64,000 nt of DNA from Caballeronia hypogeia (GCF_001544875.2 NZ_FCOA02000001.1:620001-684000), one strand, 5' to 3'. Shown: positions 8,439 to 17,437, counted from the stretch's first letter. Notes: generated by a model from the letters alone, not told the origin. Translations and numbers: made by a program.

Positions 8439-8942
8439 ATGCTCGAACTCGATCATTTCGACCTCGCCCTGCTCGACGTGCTTCAGCGCTCGGGCCGCGC
8501 CACGCATCAGCAACTGGGCGAGCAGGTGCCGCTGTCGCCGTCGCAGATCGGGCGGCGTTTGCAGCGGCTAGAATCGACCGGCGTGATCGAGGGATATCGC
8601 GTGGTGTTACGCCCGGAAAAGCTCGGCCTGGGCGTTACGGCGTTCACGAGCCTGAAGCTCAAGCATCACGGCGATTCGGTCATCGAGCAGTTTCAGCAGC
8701 AGATCGAGACGCTGCCCGAAGTGCTCGAATGCCACGCCACGGTGGGCGACGCCGACTATCTTCTGCGCATCGTCGCGCCGGATCTGAACGCGCTCTCGAC
8801 CTTCGTGATGAAGAAGCTGATGCGCGTGCCCGGCGTCGACAGCGTGCGCTCGAACATCGTGCTCACGACATTCAAGCGCAACGGTCCCTTACCTCTTTCT
8901 CACCTCGCCGACGATTCCGCAGGATTGAGCAAATCCACGTAA
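8439..8942 (+). CDS. Lrp/AsnC-family transcriptional regulator
   Basis: The 167-residue protein has an N-terminal helix-turn-helix (LLDVLQRSGRATHQQLGEQV, then LSPSQIGRRLQRLESTGVIE) and a C-terminal RAM ligand-binding domain (LPEVLECHATVGDADYLLRI, then VPGVDSVRSNIVLTTFK). Such proteins respond to amino acids and form octamers. The 248-bp upstream gap carries no other gene. Its 3' end overlaps the convergent CYTH gene by 43 bp. The start ATG 8439 puts the HTH at the usual distance from the N-terminus. The regulated genes are not evident; the large amino-acid-type ABC loci downstream are possible but unproven targets. Confidence 0.9.
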   Translation: MLELDHFDLALLDVLQRSGRATHQQLGEQVPLSPSQIGRRLQRLESTGVIEGYRVVLRPEKLGLGVTAFTSLKLKHHGDSVIEQFQQQIETLPEVLECHATVGDADYLLRIVAPDLNALSTFVMKKLMRVPGVDSVRSNIVLTTFKRNGPLPLSHLADDSAGLSKST

Positions 8943-9430
8943 GCGAGCGGCACGAGATCCGCTTCGCCCACGCCCAGGCGCGCGAACATGTCGTGCGCTT
9001 CCCGCTCGCCGCCGGCCTCGTCGTCTTCCTGACCGAGCACCACTTCCAGTTCGATGAAATCGCCGAGGCCGTCCACGCGATCCAGATGGATGCGCGTGCG
9101 CCCGACGAGATACACGTGCCGTTCCTTCGAGACGATGCCGCGCGTCGTCAGCGCCTGCGCGAGCAGCGCATGCATCGCTTCCGGATTCGTGACCGGGCTG
9201 CGCGTGTAGTAGGAAACCTTCGGGCCGTCGCGGTCGTCGCGCTGATAGAAGATCAGCTCGGACGGCGTGCCGTCGTCGAATTGACGCAGCTTGAGACGGC
9301 CGGTCGGCACGTCGTAGAAGAAGTCTTGCTGGCGGAACACCAGCGGCGCATCGGGCGCGAGCGCGGCGGCGCGCTCGCGCAGTTGGTCGAACTGATGTGC
9401 GCGCGCCTTGATTTCGATGTTGCGTGCCAT
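8900..9430 (-). CDS. CYTH-domain protein (class IV adenylate cyclase / triphosphatase fold)
   Basis: The 176-residue protein begins MARNIEIKARAHQFDQL, containing the E-x-K triphosphate-binding signature near residues 5-7. It continues with charged tunnel strands GRLKLRQFD, ELIFYQRDD, KERHVYLVGRTRIHLDRVDG and FIELEVVLG. CYTH enzymes act on nucleoside triphosphates, thiamine triphosphate or tripolyphosphate, and some class IV members make cAMP; the activity cannot be read from sequence. GAGGAG on the minus strand precedes ATG 9430. It is a single gene convergent with the Lrp gene. Confidence 0.85.
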   Translation of the reverse strand: MARNIEIKARAHQFDQLRERAAALAPDAPLVFRQQDFFYDVPTGRLKLRQFDDGTPSELIFYQRDDRDGPKVSYYTRSPVTNPEAMHALLAQALTTRGIVSKERHVYLVGRTRIHLDRVDGLGDFIELEVVLGQEDDEAGGEREAHDMFARLGVGEADLVPLAYVDLLNPAESSAR

Positions 9431-9546
9431 GAAGACTCCTCGAACGCGGTTGGATGAAAAAACGAGGGCTCAGACTAGCAGACGATCGATGAAGCCCGCT
9501 TGAATGGCCTTGCGCGCGAAGTCGGGATTTGCCCTTACCACGTCGC

Positions 9547-10449
9547 TCAAACGGACCATTGCGCGTCGATCAGCCGCAACGCCGCCGCGATCGCCGGTTC
9601 CTCGCGGCGTTCCGTCAGCGTGACGAAGGACAACTGCGTCGGCACGGTGACGCCATCGACTATCGTCAGTGCGTGCGCATGCGCCTGCGCCAGCGCGATG
9701 GAGTCGCGCGCGAGCGTAAGGCCGACGCCCGATTTGACGAGATCCAGCATCGACGGCTCCTGATCCACTTCCGCGACGATCACCGGCATCGCGCCTGCCT
9801 CGTGGAAGATGCGCGACAGCAGGCGGTTGTGCGCGGACTCGGGCGGCGTCCAGATCCACGGCAGCTTGGCGAGCGCGGCCCAGCTACGTTTGCCCTTGTT
9901 CACGCGGTTGTGCCAGCCGGCCGGCGCAAGCACGCGATAGCCGAACGGCGTAAGCCGCACGACGTGAAAGCGTTCGCCGTCGCGCGTGCCGTCAATAGCC
10001 GGATCGCCGATGTAGTAACCGACATCCAGATCGCGCGCCTTCACCCGCTCCAGCACCCAGCCCGACATGCCGTGCCGCAGCGACGTCTCGATGCGCGGAT
10101 GTGTCTCCACCAGTTGCCGCAGAAAGCCGCCGAGCCGCAGAAATTCGGGATCGAGAATCGTGCCAATGCGCAGCGTGCCGCTCACTTCGTGACGCAGCGC
10201 TGCGGCGGCGCGCTGGACATCGGCGGCGGCGGCGAGCGCGCGTTCCGCGTGCGGCAGGAGCGCTTCGCCGTCGCGCGTCAGCAAAAGCCCGTGCGACGTG
10301 CGCGAGAACAGCACGACGCCCAGCATCTCCTGCAGATTCTTGATCTGCAGGCTGACGGCCGGCTGCGTGAGATGCAGTTGCGCCGCCGCGCGCGTGAGAT
10401 TGCCTTCGCGTGCGACGGTGAGAAAGGCGCGCAAGAGGGTGTAGTCCAT
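9547..10449 (-). CDS. LysR-family transcriptional regulator
   Basis: The 300-residue protein has the standard LysR layout: an N-terminal winged HTH (LLRAFLTVAREGNLTRAAAQ, then LHLTQPAVSLQIKNLQEML) and a periplasmic-binding-like effector domain after residue 90. It diverges from the GMC oxidoreductase gene across 137 bp, the classic arrangement in which a LysR protein controls its neighbour. An ATC-N9-GAT site (10473-10487, inside the longer repeat 10471-10489) lies 24 bp upstream of its start codon. The inducer is not known; it is probably the alcohol or aldehyde handled by the oxidoreductase or a related metabolite. Confidence 0.92.
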   Translation of the reverse strand: MDYTLLRAFLTVAREGNLTRAAAQLHLTQPAVSLQIKNLQEMLGVVLFSRTSHGLLLTRDGEALLPHAERALAAAADVQRAAAALRHEVSGTLRIGTILDPEFLRLGGFLRQLVETHPRIETSLRHGMSGWVLERVKARDLDVGYYIGDPAIDGTRDGERFHVVRLTPFGYRVLAPAGWHNRVNKGKRSWAALAKLPWIWTPPESAHNRLLSRIFHEAGAMPVIVAEVDQEPSMLDLVKSGVGLTLARDSIALAQAHAHALTIVDGVTVPTQLSFVTLTERREEPAIAAALRLIDAQWSV

Positions 10450-10470
10450 CGGCTGATATTAGCGCGACTT

Positions 10471-10489
10471 ATATCGCTATTGAAGATAT
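10471..10489. promoter_or_regulatory. LysR-type T-N11-A operator in the divergent promoter region
   Basis: ATATC (10471-10475) and GATAT (10485-10489) form an inverted repeat with a 9-bp spacer, giving the ATC-N9-GAT, T-N11-A pattern bound by LysR proteins. It lies between the LysR gene and the GMC gene and could serve both promoters. Confidence 0.5.
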
Positions 10490-10586
10490 CTGATTGGATT
10501 GTGCAGCGCGTGCAGCGGTACGCTCGCCAAATAGACAAAACATAAAAGCCGTCGCGAAGCAGAACGGAATCGACAGGAGACAAGCG

Positions 10587-12263
10587 ATGAAACAGAACGC
10601 GCGCAAGCTTGAAGGCGAATTCGACTACATCATCGTCGGCGCGGGAACCGCCGGATGCGTGCTCGCGAATCGCCTCACCGAAGATCCGAACGTGAACGTG
10701 CTGCTGCTCGAAGCGGGCGGCAAGGACGACTATCACTGGATTCATATTCCGGTCGGCTATCTGTATTGCATCGGCAATCCGCGCACGGACTGGCTCTACA
10801 AGACGCAGGCGGAACCCGGTCTCAACGGCCGAAAGCTGTCGTATCCGCGCGGGCGCGTGCTCGGCGGATGTTCGTCGATCAACGGCATGATCTACATGCG
10901 CGGACAGCGCGAGGACTATGACGACTGGGCGCACATCTGCGGCGATCCGAACTGGTCATGGGACTCGGTGCTGCCCTTGTTCATGCGCAGCGAGGATCAT
11001 CACGGCGGCGGTAATCAATGGCATGGCGCGGGCGGCGAATGGCGCGTCGAGAAGCAGCGTCTGAAGTGGAAGATTCTCGAAACCTTCGCGCAGGCCGCGC
11101 AGCAAAGCGGCATTCCCGCCACCGATGACTTCAATCGCGGCGACAACACCGGCGTCGGTTATTTCGAAGTGAATCAGCGCGGCGGCATTCGCTGGAATGC
11201 ATCGAAGGCTTTTCTGCGCGAAGCGATGAAGCGTCCCAATCTCACGACGATCACCGGCGCGCACACGCAACGTCTCGTGTTCGAAGGCGTGCGTTGTGTC
11301 GGGGTGGAGTATCGCGGCGGCGATGTCGATTACATCGCGCGAGCGCATTGCGAAGTCATTCTCAGCGCGGGCGCGGTGAACTCGCCGCAGATCCTCGAAC
11401 TCTCGGGCATCGGCAATGGCGCGCGTCTGCAGCGGCTCGGAATCGATGTCGTGAAGAGCCTGCGCGGCGTCGGTGAAAATCTGCAGGACCACTTGCAATT
11501 GCGCATGGCCTATAAGGTCGATGGCGTGCGCACGCTCAACACTTTATCTGCGCACTGGTGGGGCAAGCTTTTCATCGGCATGCAGTACGCGCTGATGCGA
11601 AGCGGCCCGATGTCGATGGCGCCATCGCAACTCGGCACCTTCGCAAAATCCAATCCCGACGATGCATCGATCAAGCGGCCCGACGTGCAATATCACGTTC
11701 AGCCCTTGTCGCTCGAACGCTTCGGCGAACCGCTGCATGCGTTCAATGCGTTCACCGCGTCGGTGTGCAACTTGCGGCCGACATCGCGTGGCAGCGTACA
11801 TATCGAATCGCCCGATGCACATGCGGCGCCTTTGATCGCGCCGAACTATCTTTCCACAGACCGAGATCGTGAAGTCGCGGCGAATGCATTGCGTCTCACG
11901 CGGCGCATCGTCAGCGCGCCCGCGCTCGCGCAATACAAGCCGGAAGAGATTCTTCCCGGCATCAAGTATCAGACGCAGGAAGAACTGGTCGAAGCCGCGG
12001 GCAATGTCGGCACGACGATCTTTCATCCGGTGGGCACCTGCCGCATGGGTACCGACAACGATCCGGGCGCGGTCGTCGATAGCCGCCTGCGCGTGATCGG
12101 CGTGCGCGGTCTGCGCGTGGTCGATGCGTCGATCATGCCGACGATCACATCGGGCAACACGAATTCACCGACGCTGATGATCGCCGAACGCGCGAGCGAC
12201 ATGATCCGTGAAGACCGGCGCGGCATCGAAGCGCAGGAAGTGATCGCGACGGCGCTTGCATGA
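10587..12263 (+). CDS. GMC-family FAD-dependent alcohol oxidoreductase (choline dehydrogenase-like)
   Basis: The 558-residue enzyme shows the FAD dinucleotide fold EFDYIIVGAGTAGCVLANRL with LLLEAGG, the GMC signature GRVLGGCSSINGMIYMRG near residue 90-105, and the second signature SAGAVNSPQILELSGIG. The C-terminal block FHPVGTCRMG...VVDASIMPTITSGNTNSP contains the active-site His and Asn. GMC enzymes oxidise primary alcohols to aldehydes; BetA-like specificity is not proved. AGGAGA lies just ahead of ATG 10587, which excludes the longer frame from 10494. It is divergent from the LysR regulator that probably controls it, and lies upstream of an HAAT transporter that might import its substrate. 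Confidence 0.93.
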   Translation: MKQNARKLEGEFDYIIVGAGTAGCVLANRLTEDPNVNVLLLEAGGKDDYHWIHIPVGYLYCIGNPRTDWLYKTQAEPGLNGRKLSYPRGRVLGGCSSINGMIYMRGQREDYDDWAHICGDPNWSWDSVLPLFMRSEDHHGGGNQWHGAGGEWRVEKQRLKWKILETFAQAAQQSGIPATDDFNRGDNTGVGYFEVNQRGGIRWNASKAFLREAMKRPNLTTITGAHTQRLVFEGVRCVGVEYRGGDVDYIARAHCEVILSAGAVNSPQILELSGIGNGARLQRLGIDVVKSLRGVGENLQDHLQLRMAYKVDGVRTLNTLSAHWWGKLFIGMQYALMRSGPMSMAPSQLGTFAKSNPDDASIKRPDVQYHVQPLSLERFGEPLHAFNAFTASVCNLRPTSRGSVHIESPDAHAAPLIAPNYLSTDRDREVAANALRLTRRIVSAPALAQYKPEEILPGIKYQTQEELVEAAGNVGTTIFHPVGTCRMGTDNDPGAVVDSRLRVIGVRGLRVVDASIMPTITSGNTNSPTLMIAERASDMIREDRRGIEAQEVIATALA

Positions 12264-12626
12264 CAGGACGATGAATCGCGCGCTTCACATGTTGAGATGA
12301 CATGTGCATGGCGCGCGCGTGACGCATTGCATATATGCGCGGCGAACAAGCACTTGCCGTGCCCTCAAAGCGTGCATCCGCGAAGGCCATAAGCCATTCG
12401 TTAGTAAGTGCAAATCCCAATGATTGCGCTGCATCATTGGCGCGACAATGGCCCCGGATCAAGTGATGCTCGGCATACCTCGTGCACACTTTGTGCGGCC
12501 GCAACAGCGATGCACGGAGCGAAGCAGTACCGGGATGGAGACAACGTTCGGGTGCGCGCGGAAAGAAAAATTAAAGCGCAGGCGAACACCGTTCGCTCAG
12601 CGCCCTCACTTCGCATGGAAGGGGAC
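12264..12626. promoter_or_regulatory. Intergenic region upstream of livG with a perfect inverted repeat
   Basis: No gene is credible in these 363 bases. CCAATGAT (12417-12424) and ATCATTGG (12433-12440) form a perfect inverted repeat with an 8-base spacer, a likely operator about 190 bp before livG. Two weaker dyads occur nearby: CACATG/CATGTG at 12286-12306 and GCATATATGC at 12329-12338. I could not assign a sigma-70 promoter with confidence. Confidence 0.4.
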
Positions 12627-13406
12627 ATGATTCTCGGCGACACCATTCTGGAAACGCGAGGCCTCACCAAGGAATTCAAGGGCTTCACAGCCGTGAACGG
12701 CGTGAACCTGCGCGTTCGCCGGGGCTCGATCCATGCGCTGATCGGACCGAACGGCGCGGGCAAGACCACCTGCTTCAATCTGCTCACGAAGTTTCTCGAG
12801 CCCACTGCGGGTCAGATCGTTTTCAACGGCACCGACATCACGCGCGAGCGCCCGGCGCATATCGCGCGGCGCGGCATCATCCGCTCGTTTCAGATTTCCG
12901 CTGTGTTTCCGCATCTGACGGTGCTGCAGAACGTGCGCATCGGCTTGCAGCGTCAATTGGGCACGTCGTTTCATTTCTGGCGCAGCGAGCGTTCGCTGGA
13001 TCAGCTCAACGACCGCGCAATGGATTTGCTCACGCAAGTGGGCCTCACCGATTTCGCCGACACGAAGACCGTCGAGCTTTCGTACGGCCGCAAGCGCGCG
13101 CTCGAAATCGCCACCACGCTTTCGATGGAGCCCGAACTCATGCTCCTCGACGAACCCACGCAAGGCATGGGCCACGAGGACGTCGACCGCGTGACGGCGC
13201 TGATCAAGAAAGTATCGGCGGGCCGCACGATCCTGATGGTCGAGCACAACATGAACGTGATCGCGGGCATCTCCGACACCATCACCGTGCTTCAGCGCGG
13301 CGAAGTGCTGGCCGAAGGCAGCTACGCGGAAGTGTCGAAGAATCCGCTCGTGATGGAAGCCTACATGGGCAGCGCCGATGCGGCGCTCACCGGAGCGCAT
13401 GCATGA
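12627..13406 (+). CDS. livG: Branched-chain-type ABC transporter ATP-binding protein LivG
   Basis: The 259-residue ATPase has Walker A GPNGAGKTTCFN (near residue 44), Q-loop, an LSYGRKRALEIA signature in place of canonical LSGGQ, Walker B LMLLDEPTQGMG and H-loop MVEHNMNV. The TRERPAHIARRGIIRSFQ segment is typical of LivG. It pairs with LivF to drive LivH/LivM. AAGGGGA precedes ATG 12627; an in-frame ATG at 12615 is less well placed. It overlaps livF by 4 bp (ATGA) and leads the operon livG-livF-SBP-livH-livM. The substrate of this HAAT system cannot be read from the ATPase. Confidence 0.92.
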   Translation: MILGDTILETRGLTKEFKGFTAVNGVNLRVRRGSIHALIGPNGAGKTTCFNLLTKFLEPTAGQIVFNGTDITRERPAHIARRGIIRSFQISAVFPHLTVLQNVRIGLQRQLGTSFHFWRSERSLDQLNDRAMDLLTQVGLTDFADTKTVELSYGRKRALEIATTLSMEPELMLLDEPTQGMGHEDVDRVTALIKKVSAGRTILMVEHNMNVIAGISDTITVLQRGEVLAEGSYAEVSKNPLVMEAYMGSADAALTGAHA

Positions 13407-14164
13407 GTACGATCGTGGAGGAGCGCCGCTCGCTCAATGCGAACGGCGGGGCGAACAATGCGCCCGCGCTGGAAATATCGGGTCTGCAGGCGTGGTATGG
13501 GGAATCGCACATCCTGCATGGCGTGGACCTCAAGGTGAATCGCGGCGAAGTGGTCACGCTGCTTGGCCGCAACGGCGCGGGCCGCACCACGACCTTGCGC
13601 GCCATCATGGGTCTCACCGGAAGACGGACAGGTTCGATTCGTATCGCGGGACATGAAACCATCGGGCTGGCCACACACAAGATCGCGCATTACGGGGTCG
13701 GCTATTGTCCGGAGGAGCGCGGCATTTTTTCGAGCCTGTCCTGCGAGGAAAACCTGCTCTTGCCGCCGCTGATCGGCCCGGCAAAAGACGCGATGTCGCT
13801 CGACGAGCTTTACTCGATGTTCCCGAACCTTAAGGAACGTCGCGCCAGCCAGGGCACGCGTCTTTCGGGCGGCGAGCAGCAGATGCTGGCCGTCGCGCGC
13901 ATTCTGCGCACGGGCGCGAATCTGCTGCTGCTCGATGAAATCTCGGAAGGTCTTGCGCCGGTCATCGTGCAGACACTCGCGCGCATGATCCTGATGCTCA
14001 AGTCGCGCGGCTACACCATCGTCATGGTCGAGCAGAATTTTCGTTTCGCGGCGCCGCTCGCGGACCGCTTCTACGTGATGGAGCACGGCAATATCGTCGA
14101 GCATTTCGGCGCGGGGGAACTCGAAGCGAAGATGCCGGTGCTGCACGAATTGCTCGGAGTCTGA
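13403..14164 (+). CDS. livF: Branched-chain-type ABC transporter ATP-binding protein LivF with Arg in Walker A
   Basis: The 253-residue LivF-type ATPase has a signature LSGGEQQMLAVARIL, Walker B LLLLDEISEGL and H-loop like MVEQNFRF, where the usual His is Gln as in most LivF. The Walker A reads GRNGAGRTTT: the invariant Lys that contacts the ATP phosphates is Arg, encoded CGC at 13582-13584. The other LivF in this window (23555-24322) has the normal Lys. The start ATG overlaps the livG stop. If the Arg is real, ATP hydrolysis at this site may be weak and the LivG site may do most of the work. Confidence 0.92.
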   Translation: MSTIVEERRSLNANGGANNAPALEISGLQAWYGESHILHGVDLKVNRGEVVTLLGRNGAGRTTTLRAIMGLTGRRTGSIRIAGHETIGLATHKIAHYGVGYCPEERGIFSSLSCEENLLLPPLIGPAKDAMSLDELYSMFPNLKERRASQGTRLSGGEQQMLAVARILRTGANLLLLDEISEGLAPVIVQTLARMILMLKSRGYTIVMVEQNFRFAAPLADRFYVMEHGNIVEHFGAGELEAKMPVLHELLGV

Positions 14165-14239
14165 GCGTCGCGCGGCAGGGCAGGTTGAGAAGGGCAACAC
14201 CAGTAATACCGCATCAAATCAAAACTCATGGAGACTGGA

Positions 14240-15457
14240 ATGAAAAAGAAGACCCTCGCGCGCCTCTCTACTCTGTGCTTTGCGGCTGCGGCGGCGAGTG
14301 TGGCGGTGATGAGCAGCGCCCACGCCGCCGACAGCAACACCGTGAAGATCGGCTTCGTCACCGACATGTCGGGCCTCTACGCCGATATCGACGGGCAAGG
14401 CGGCCTCGAAGCGATCCGCATGGCGGTCGCGGACTTCGGCGGCAAGGTGAACGGCAAGAACATCGAAGTCGTCTACGCGGATCACCAGAACAAGGCCGAT
14501 ATCGCGGCCTCGCGCGTGCGTGAATGGATCGACCGCGACGGCGTGAACGCGATCATCGGCGGCACGAACTCGGCCACGGCCCTCTCCAGCGCGCAGGTCG
14601 CGGCTGAGAAGAAGACGCCGTACATCAACATCGGCGCGGGCGCGGACAACCTGACCAACGAGCAATGTTCGCCCTATACGGTCCACTACGCCTACGACAC
14701 GATGGCGCTCGCGAAAGGCACCGGTTCCGCGGTGACCAAGCAGGGCGGCAAGACCTGGTACTTCCTGACGGCCGACTACGCGTTCGGCAAGGCGCTGGAA
14801 AAGAACACGGCAGACGTCGTGAAGGCGAACGGCGGCCAGGTGCTGGGCGAGGTGCGTCATCCGCTGTCGGCATCGGACTTCTCGTCGTTCCTGTTACAGG
14901 CGCAAGCCTCGAAGGCGCAAGTGCTGGGCCTCGCGAACGCGGGCGGCGACACGATCAACTCGATCAAGGCCGCGAAGGAATTCGGCATCACCAAGTCGAT
15001 GAAGATCGCCGCGCTGCTGATCTTCATCTCCGACATCCACTCGCTCGGTCTGGAGACGACGCAAGGTCTGGTCGCGACGGATAGCTGGTACTGGAACAAG
15101 GATGACAAGACGCGCGCGTGGGCCAAGCGCTACTTCGCGAAGATGAAGAAGATGCCGGGCAGCCTGCAGGCAGCCGACTACTCCGCCGTCACGACGTACC
15201 TGAACGCGGTGAAGGCCGCGGGCACGACCGACAGCGACAAGGTCATGGAGCAGCTCAAGAAGGCGAAGATCGACGACTTCTACGCGAAGGGCTACATCCG
15301 CGAAGACGGCGCGATGATCCACGACATGTACCTGATGGAAGTGAAGAAGCCGTCGGAGTCGAAGGAGCCGTGGGATTACTACACGATCAAGGCGACGATT
15401 CCCGGCGATCAGGCGTTCGGCACGAAGGCGGAGTCGCGCTGCAAGTTGTGGAAGTAA
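14240..15457 (+). CDS. Periplasmic substrate-binding protein of the first HAAT ABC transporter
   Basis: The 405-residue protein carries a Sec signal peptide (basic MKKK, Ala-rich core, cleavage expected at AHA-ADSNT). A LivK-like two-lobe fold follows, beginning VKIGFVTDMSGLYADIDGQG. It differs from the two paralogous binding proteins at 17.9-20.6 kb and belongs to a separate branch, so a different ligand is likely. HAAT binding proteins take branched-chain amino acids, amides, urea or aromatic acids. GGAG at 14230 supports ATG 14240 rather than ATG 14228. It sits between the ATPase and permease genes of one operon. Confidence 0.88.
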   Translation: MKKKTLARLSTLCFAAAAASVAVMSSAHAADSNTVKIGFVTDMSGLYADIDGQGGLEAIRMAVADFGGKVNGKNIEVVYADHQNKADIAASRVREWIDRDGVNAIIGGTNSATALSSAQVAAEKKTPYINIGAGADNLTNEQCSPYTVHYAYDTMALAKGTGSAVTKQGGKTWYFLTADYAFGKALEKNTADVVKANGGQVLGEVRHPLSASDFSSFLLQAQASKAQVLGLANAGGDTINSIKAAKEFGITKSMKIAALLIFISDIHSLGLETTQGLVATDSWYWNKDDKTRAWAKRYFAKMKKMPGSLQAADYSAVTTYLNAVKAAGTTDSDKVMEQLKKAKIDDFYAKGYIREDGAMIHDMYLMEVKKPSESKEPWDYYTIKATIPGDQAFGTKAESRCKLWK

Positions 15458-15553
15458 GCGTTCGGTAGTGATTCAGCGCGTTCGCGCGGCGGGCGGCCAT
15501 GAGGGCCGCCTTGCCGCGGCAACCGCGTCAACACGTTTCTGACGGCAGGTTCA

Positions 15554-16438
15554 ATGGAAATCTTCGGCATCCCGCTCGCCGCAATGATGAGCCAGCTGTT
15601 GCTCGGGCTGGTCAACGGCTCGTTCTACGCGATCCTGAGCCTCGGGCTCGCGGTGATCTTCGGCTTGCTCAACGTCATCAACTTCGCGCATGGCGCGCTC
15701 TTCATGCTGGGCGCGATGCTCGCGTGGATGGGCTACTCCTACCTCGGCATTCCCTATTGGGCGATGCTTGTGCTCGCGCCGCTCGTGGTCGGCGTGTTCG
15801 GCGTGCTCATCGAAAAGTCGATGCTGCGCTGGCTCTACAAGCTCGATCATCTCTACGGGCTGTTGCTCACCTTCGGTCTCACGCTCGTGATCGAAGGCGT
15901 GTTCCGCTCCATCTACGGTTCGTCGGGCCAGCCGTATGACGTGCCGTCGCTGCTGCAGGGCGCGACCAATCTCGGCTTCATGTTCCTGCCGAACTATCGC
16001 GCGTGGGTCGTGGTCGCGTCGCTGGCGGTGTGCTTCGCGACGTGGTTCGTGATCGAGAAGACGCGCGTGGGCGCCTATCTGCGCGCGGGCACGGAGAACC
16101 CGAAGCTCGTGGAGGCATTCGGCGTCAACGTGCCGCTGATGATCACGCTTACCTATGGCTTCGGCGTCGCGCTCGCGGCGTTCGCGGGCGTGCTCGCCGC
16201 GCCGGTCATTCAGGTGTCGCCGCTGATGGGCCAGTCGATGATCATCACCGTGTTCGCGGTCGTCGTGATTGGCGGCATGGGCTCGATCATGGGCTCGATC
16301 CTGACGGGTCTGCTGCTCGGCGTGGTCGAAGGCTTCACGCGCGTGTTCTATCCGGAAGCGTCCGCGACGGTCGTCTTCGTCATCATGGCGATCGTGTTGA
16401 TGATTCGCCCGGCAGGACTCTTCGGCAAGGAAAAATGA
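15554..16438 (+). CDS. livH: Branched-chain-type ABC transporter permease LivH
   Basis: The 294-residue inner-membrane protein has about eight hydrophobic segments and the LivH N-terminus LLLGLVNGSFYAILSLGLAV, followed by IFGLLNVINFAHGALFMLGA. It contains the conserved EAFGVNVPLMITLTYGFGVA and VVIGGMGSIMGSILTGLLLG regions that face the ATPases. Its stop overlaps the livM start (ATGATG at 16435-16440), so the two permeases are translationally coupled. It follows the binding-protein gene after 96 bp. Confidence 0.92.
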   Translation: MEIFGIPLAAMMSQLLLGLVNGSFYAILSLGLAVIFGLLNVINFAHGALFMLGAMLAWMGYSYLGIPYWAMLVLAPLVVGVFGVLIEKSMLRWLYKLDHLYGLLLTFGLTLVIEGVFRSIYGSSGQPYDVPSLLQGATNLGFMFLPNYRAWVVVASLAVCFATWFVIEKTRVGAYLRAGTENPKLVEAFGVNVPLMITLTYGFGVALAAFAGVLAAPVIQVSPLMGQSMIITVFAVVVIGGMGSIMGSILTGLLLGVVEGFTRVFYPEASATVVFVIMAIVLMIRPAGLFGKEK

Positions 16439-17409
16439 TGCAGAGAAAAGCGCTCTACACGCTGTTGCTGATCGGCCTGATCGCGGCGCCGTTCATCGGC
16501 GTGTATCCGTTGTTCATGATGAAGGTGCTGTGCTTCGCGCTCTTCGCCGCGGCGTTCAACCTGTTGATCGGCTTCACAGGGCTGCTGTCGTTCGGTCACG
16601 CGATGTTCCTCGCGACCGCCGGCTACGTCACCGGCTACGCGATCCAGTCGATGAACTTCACGCCCGAACTGGGCGTGATAGCGGGCACGGCGGCGGCGAC
16701 GCTGCTCGGCCTCGCCGCCGGGCTGCTGGCGATTCGCCGTCAGGGCATCTACTTCGCGATGGTCACGCTCGCGCTCGCGCAGATGGTGTACTTCGTGTTC
16801 CTGCAGGCGCCGTTCACGCATGGCGAGGACGGTCTGCAAGGCGTGCCGCGCGGCAAGCTCTTCAACGTGGTCGATCTCGGCAGCGACATCACGCTGTATT
16901 ACGTCGTGCTTGTCGTGATGGTGCTCGCCTTCGCGCTGATCGTGCGGATCGTGCACTCGCCGTTCGGGCAGGTGCTGATCGCGATCAAGGAGAACGAGCC
17001 GCGTGCGGTTTCGCTCGGCTACGACACCTCGCGCTACAAGCTGCTCGCATTCGTGCTGTCGGCGGGGCTCGCGGGGCTGGCCGGTTCGCTCAAGACGGTC
17101 GTGCTCGGCTTCGAAACGCTCGGCGACGCCTACTGGACCATGTCCGGCCTTGTCGTGCTGATGACGCTCGTCGGCGGCATGAGCACGATGTTCGGGCCGC
17201 TGCTGGGGGCGGCGATCATCGTCGCGCTGGAAGACCGGCTCGGCGATATCGGCAGCGGCATCGCGCGGGTCACGGGCGTGTCGTGGTTCAACTCGCTCGG
17301 CGAGTCGGTGACGATCGTGACCGGTCTCATCTTCATCGCGTGCGTGCTGGCGTTCCGGCGCGGGATTGTCGGAGAGATCATCGCGCGGGTTCGGCCGCTG
17401 CAAGGGTGA
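16435..17409 (+). CDS. livM: Branched-chain-type ABC transporter permease LivM
   Basis: The 324-residue protein has multiple membrane helices and LivM hallmarks: FNLLIGFTGLLSFGHAMFLA near residue 40, YFAMVTLALAQMVYFVF, and the coupling region VLIAIKENEPRAVSLGYDTS, followed by YKLLAFVLSAGLAGLAG. Two adjacent ATGs (16435, 16438) are possible starts; the first overlaps the livH stop. The reading frame extends far upstream inside livH, but that part is not membrane-like and is a shadow. It is the last gene of the operon; a tight hairpin follows 5 bp after the stop. Confidence 0.92.
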   Translation: MMQRKALYTLLLIGLIAAPFIGVYPLFMMKVLCFALFAAAFNLLIGFTGLLSFGHAMFLATAGYVTGYAIQSMNFTPELGVIAGTAAATLLGLAAGLLAIRRQGIYFAMVTLALAQMVYFVFLQAPFTHGEDGLQGVPRGKLFNVVDLGSDITLYYVVLVVMVLAFALIVRIVHSPFGQVLIAIKENEPRAVSLGYDTSRYKLLAFVLSAGLAGLAGSLKTVVLGFETLGDAYWTMSGLVVLMTLVGGMSTMFGPLLGAAIIVALEDRLGDIGSGIARVTGVSWFNSLGESVTIVTGLIFIACVLAFRRGIVGEIIARVRPLQG

Positions 17410-17414
17410 CGCAA

Positions 17415-17437
17415 GTTGCTTCGCCATGCGAAGCAAC
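17415..17437 (+). terminator. Tight hairpin directly after livM
   Basis: GTTGCTTCGC (17415-17424) pairs perfectly with GCGAAGCAAC (17428-17437) over a 3-base loop. The T-run after it is poor, so it may be a weak terminator or a 3'-end stabilising hairpin. Confidence 0.5.
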
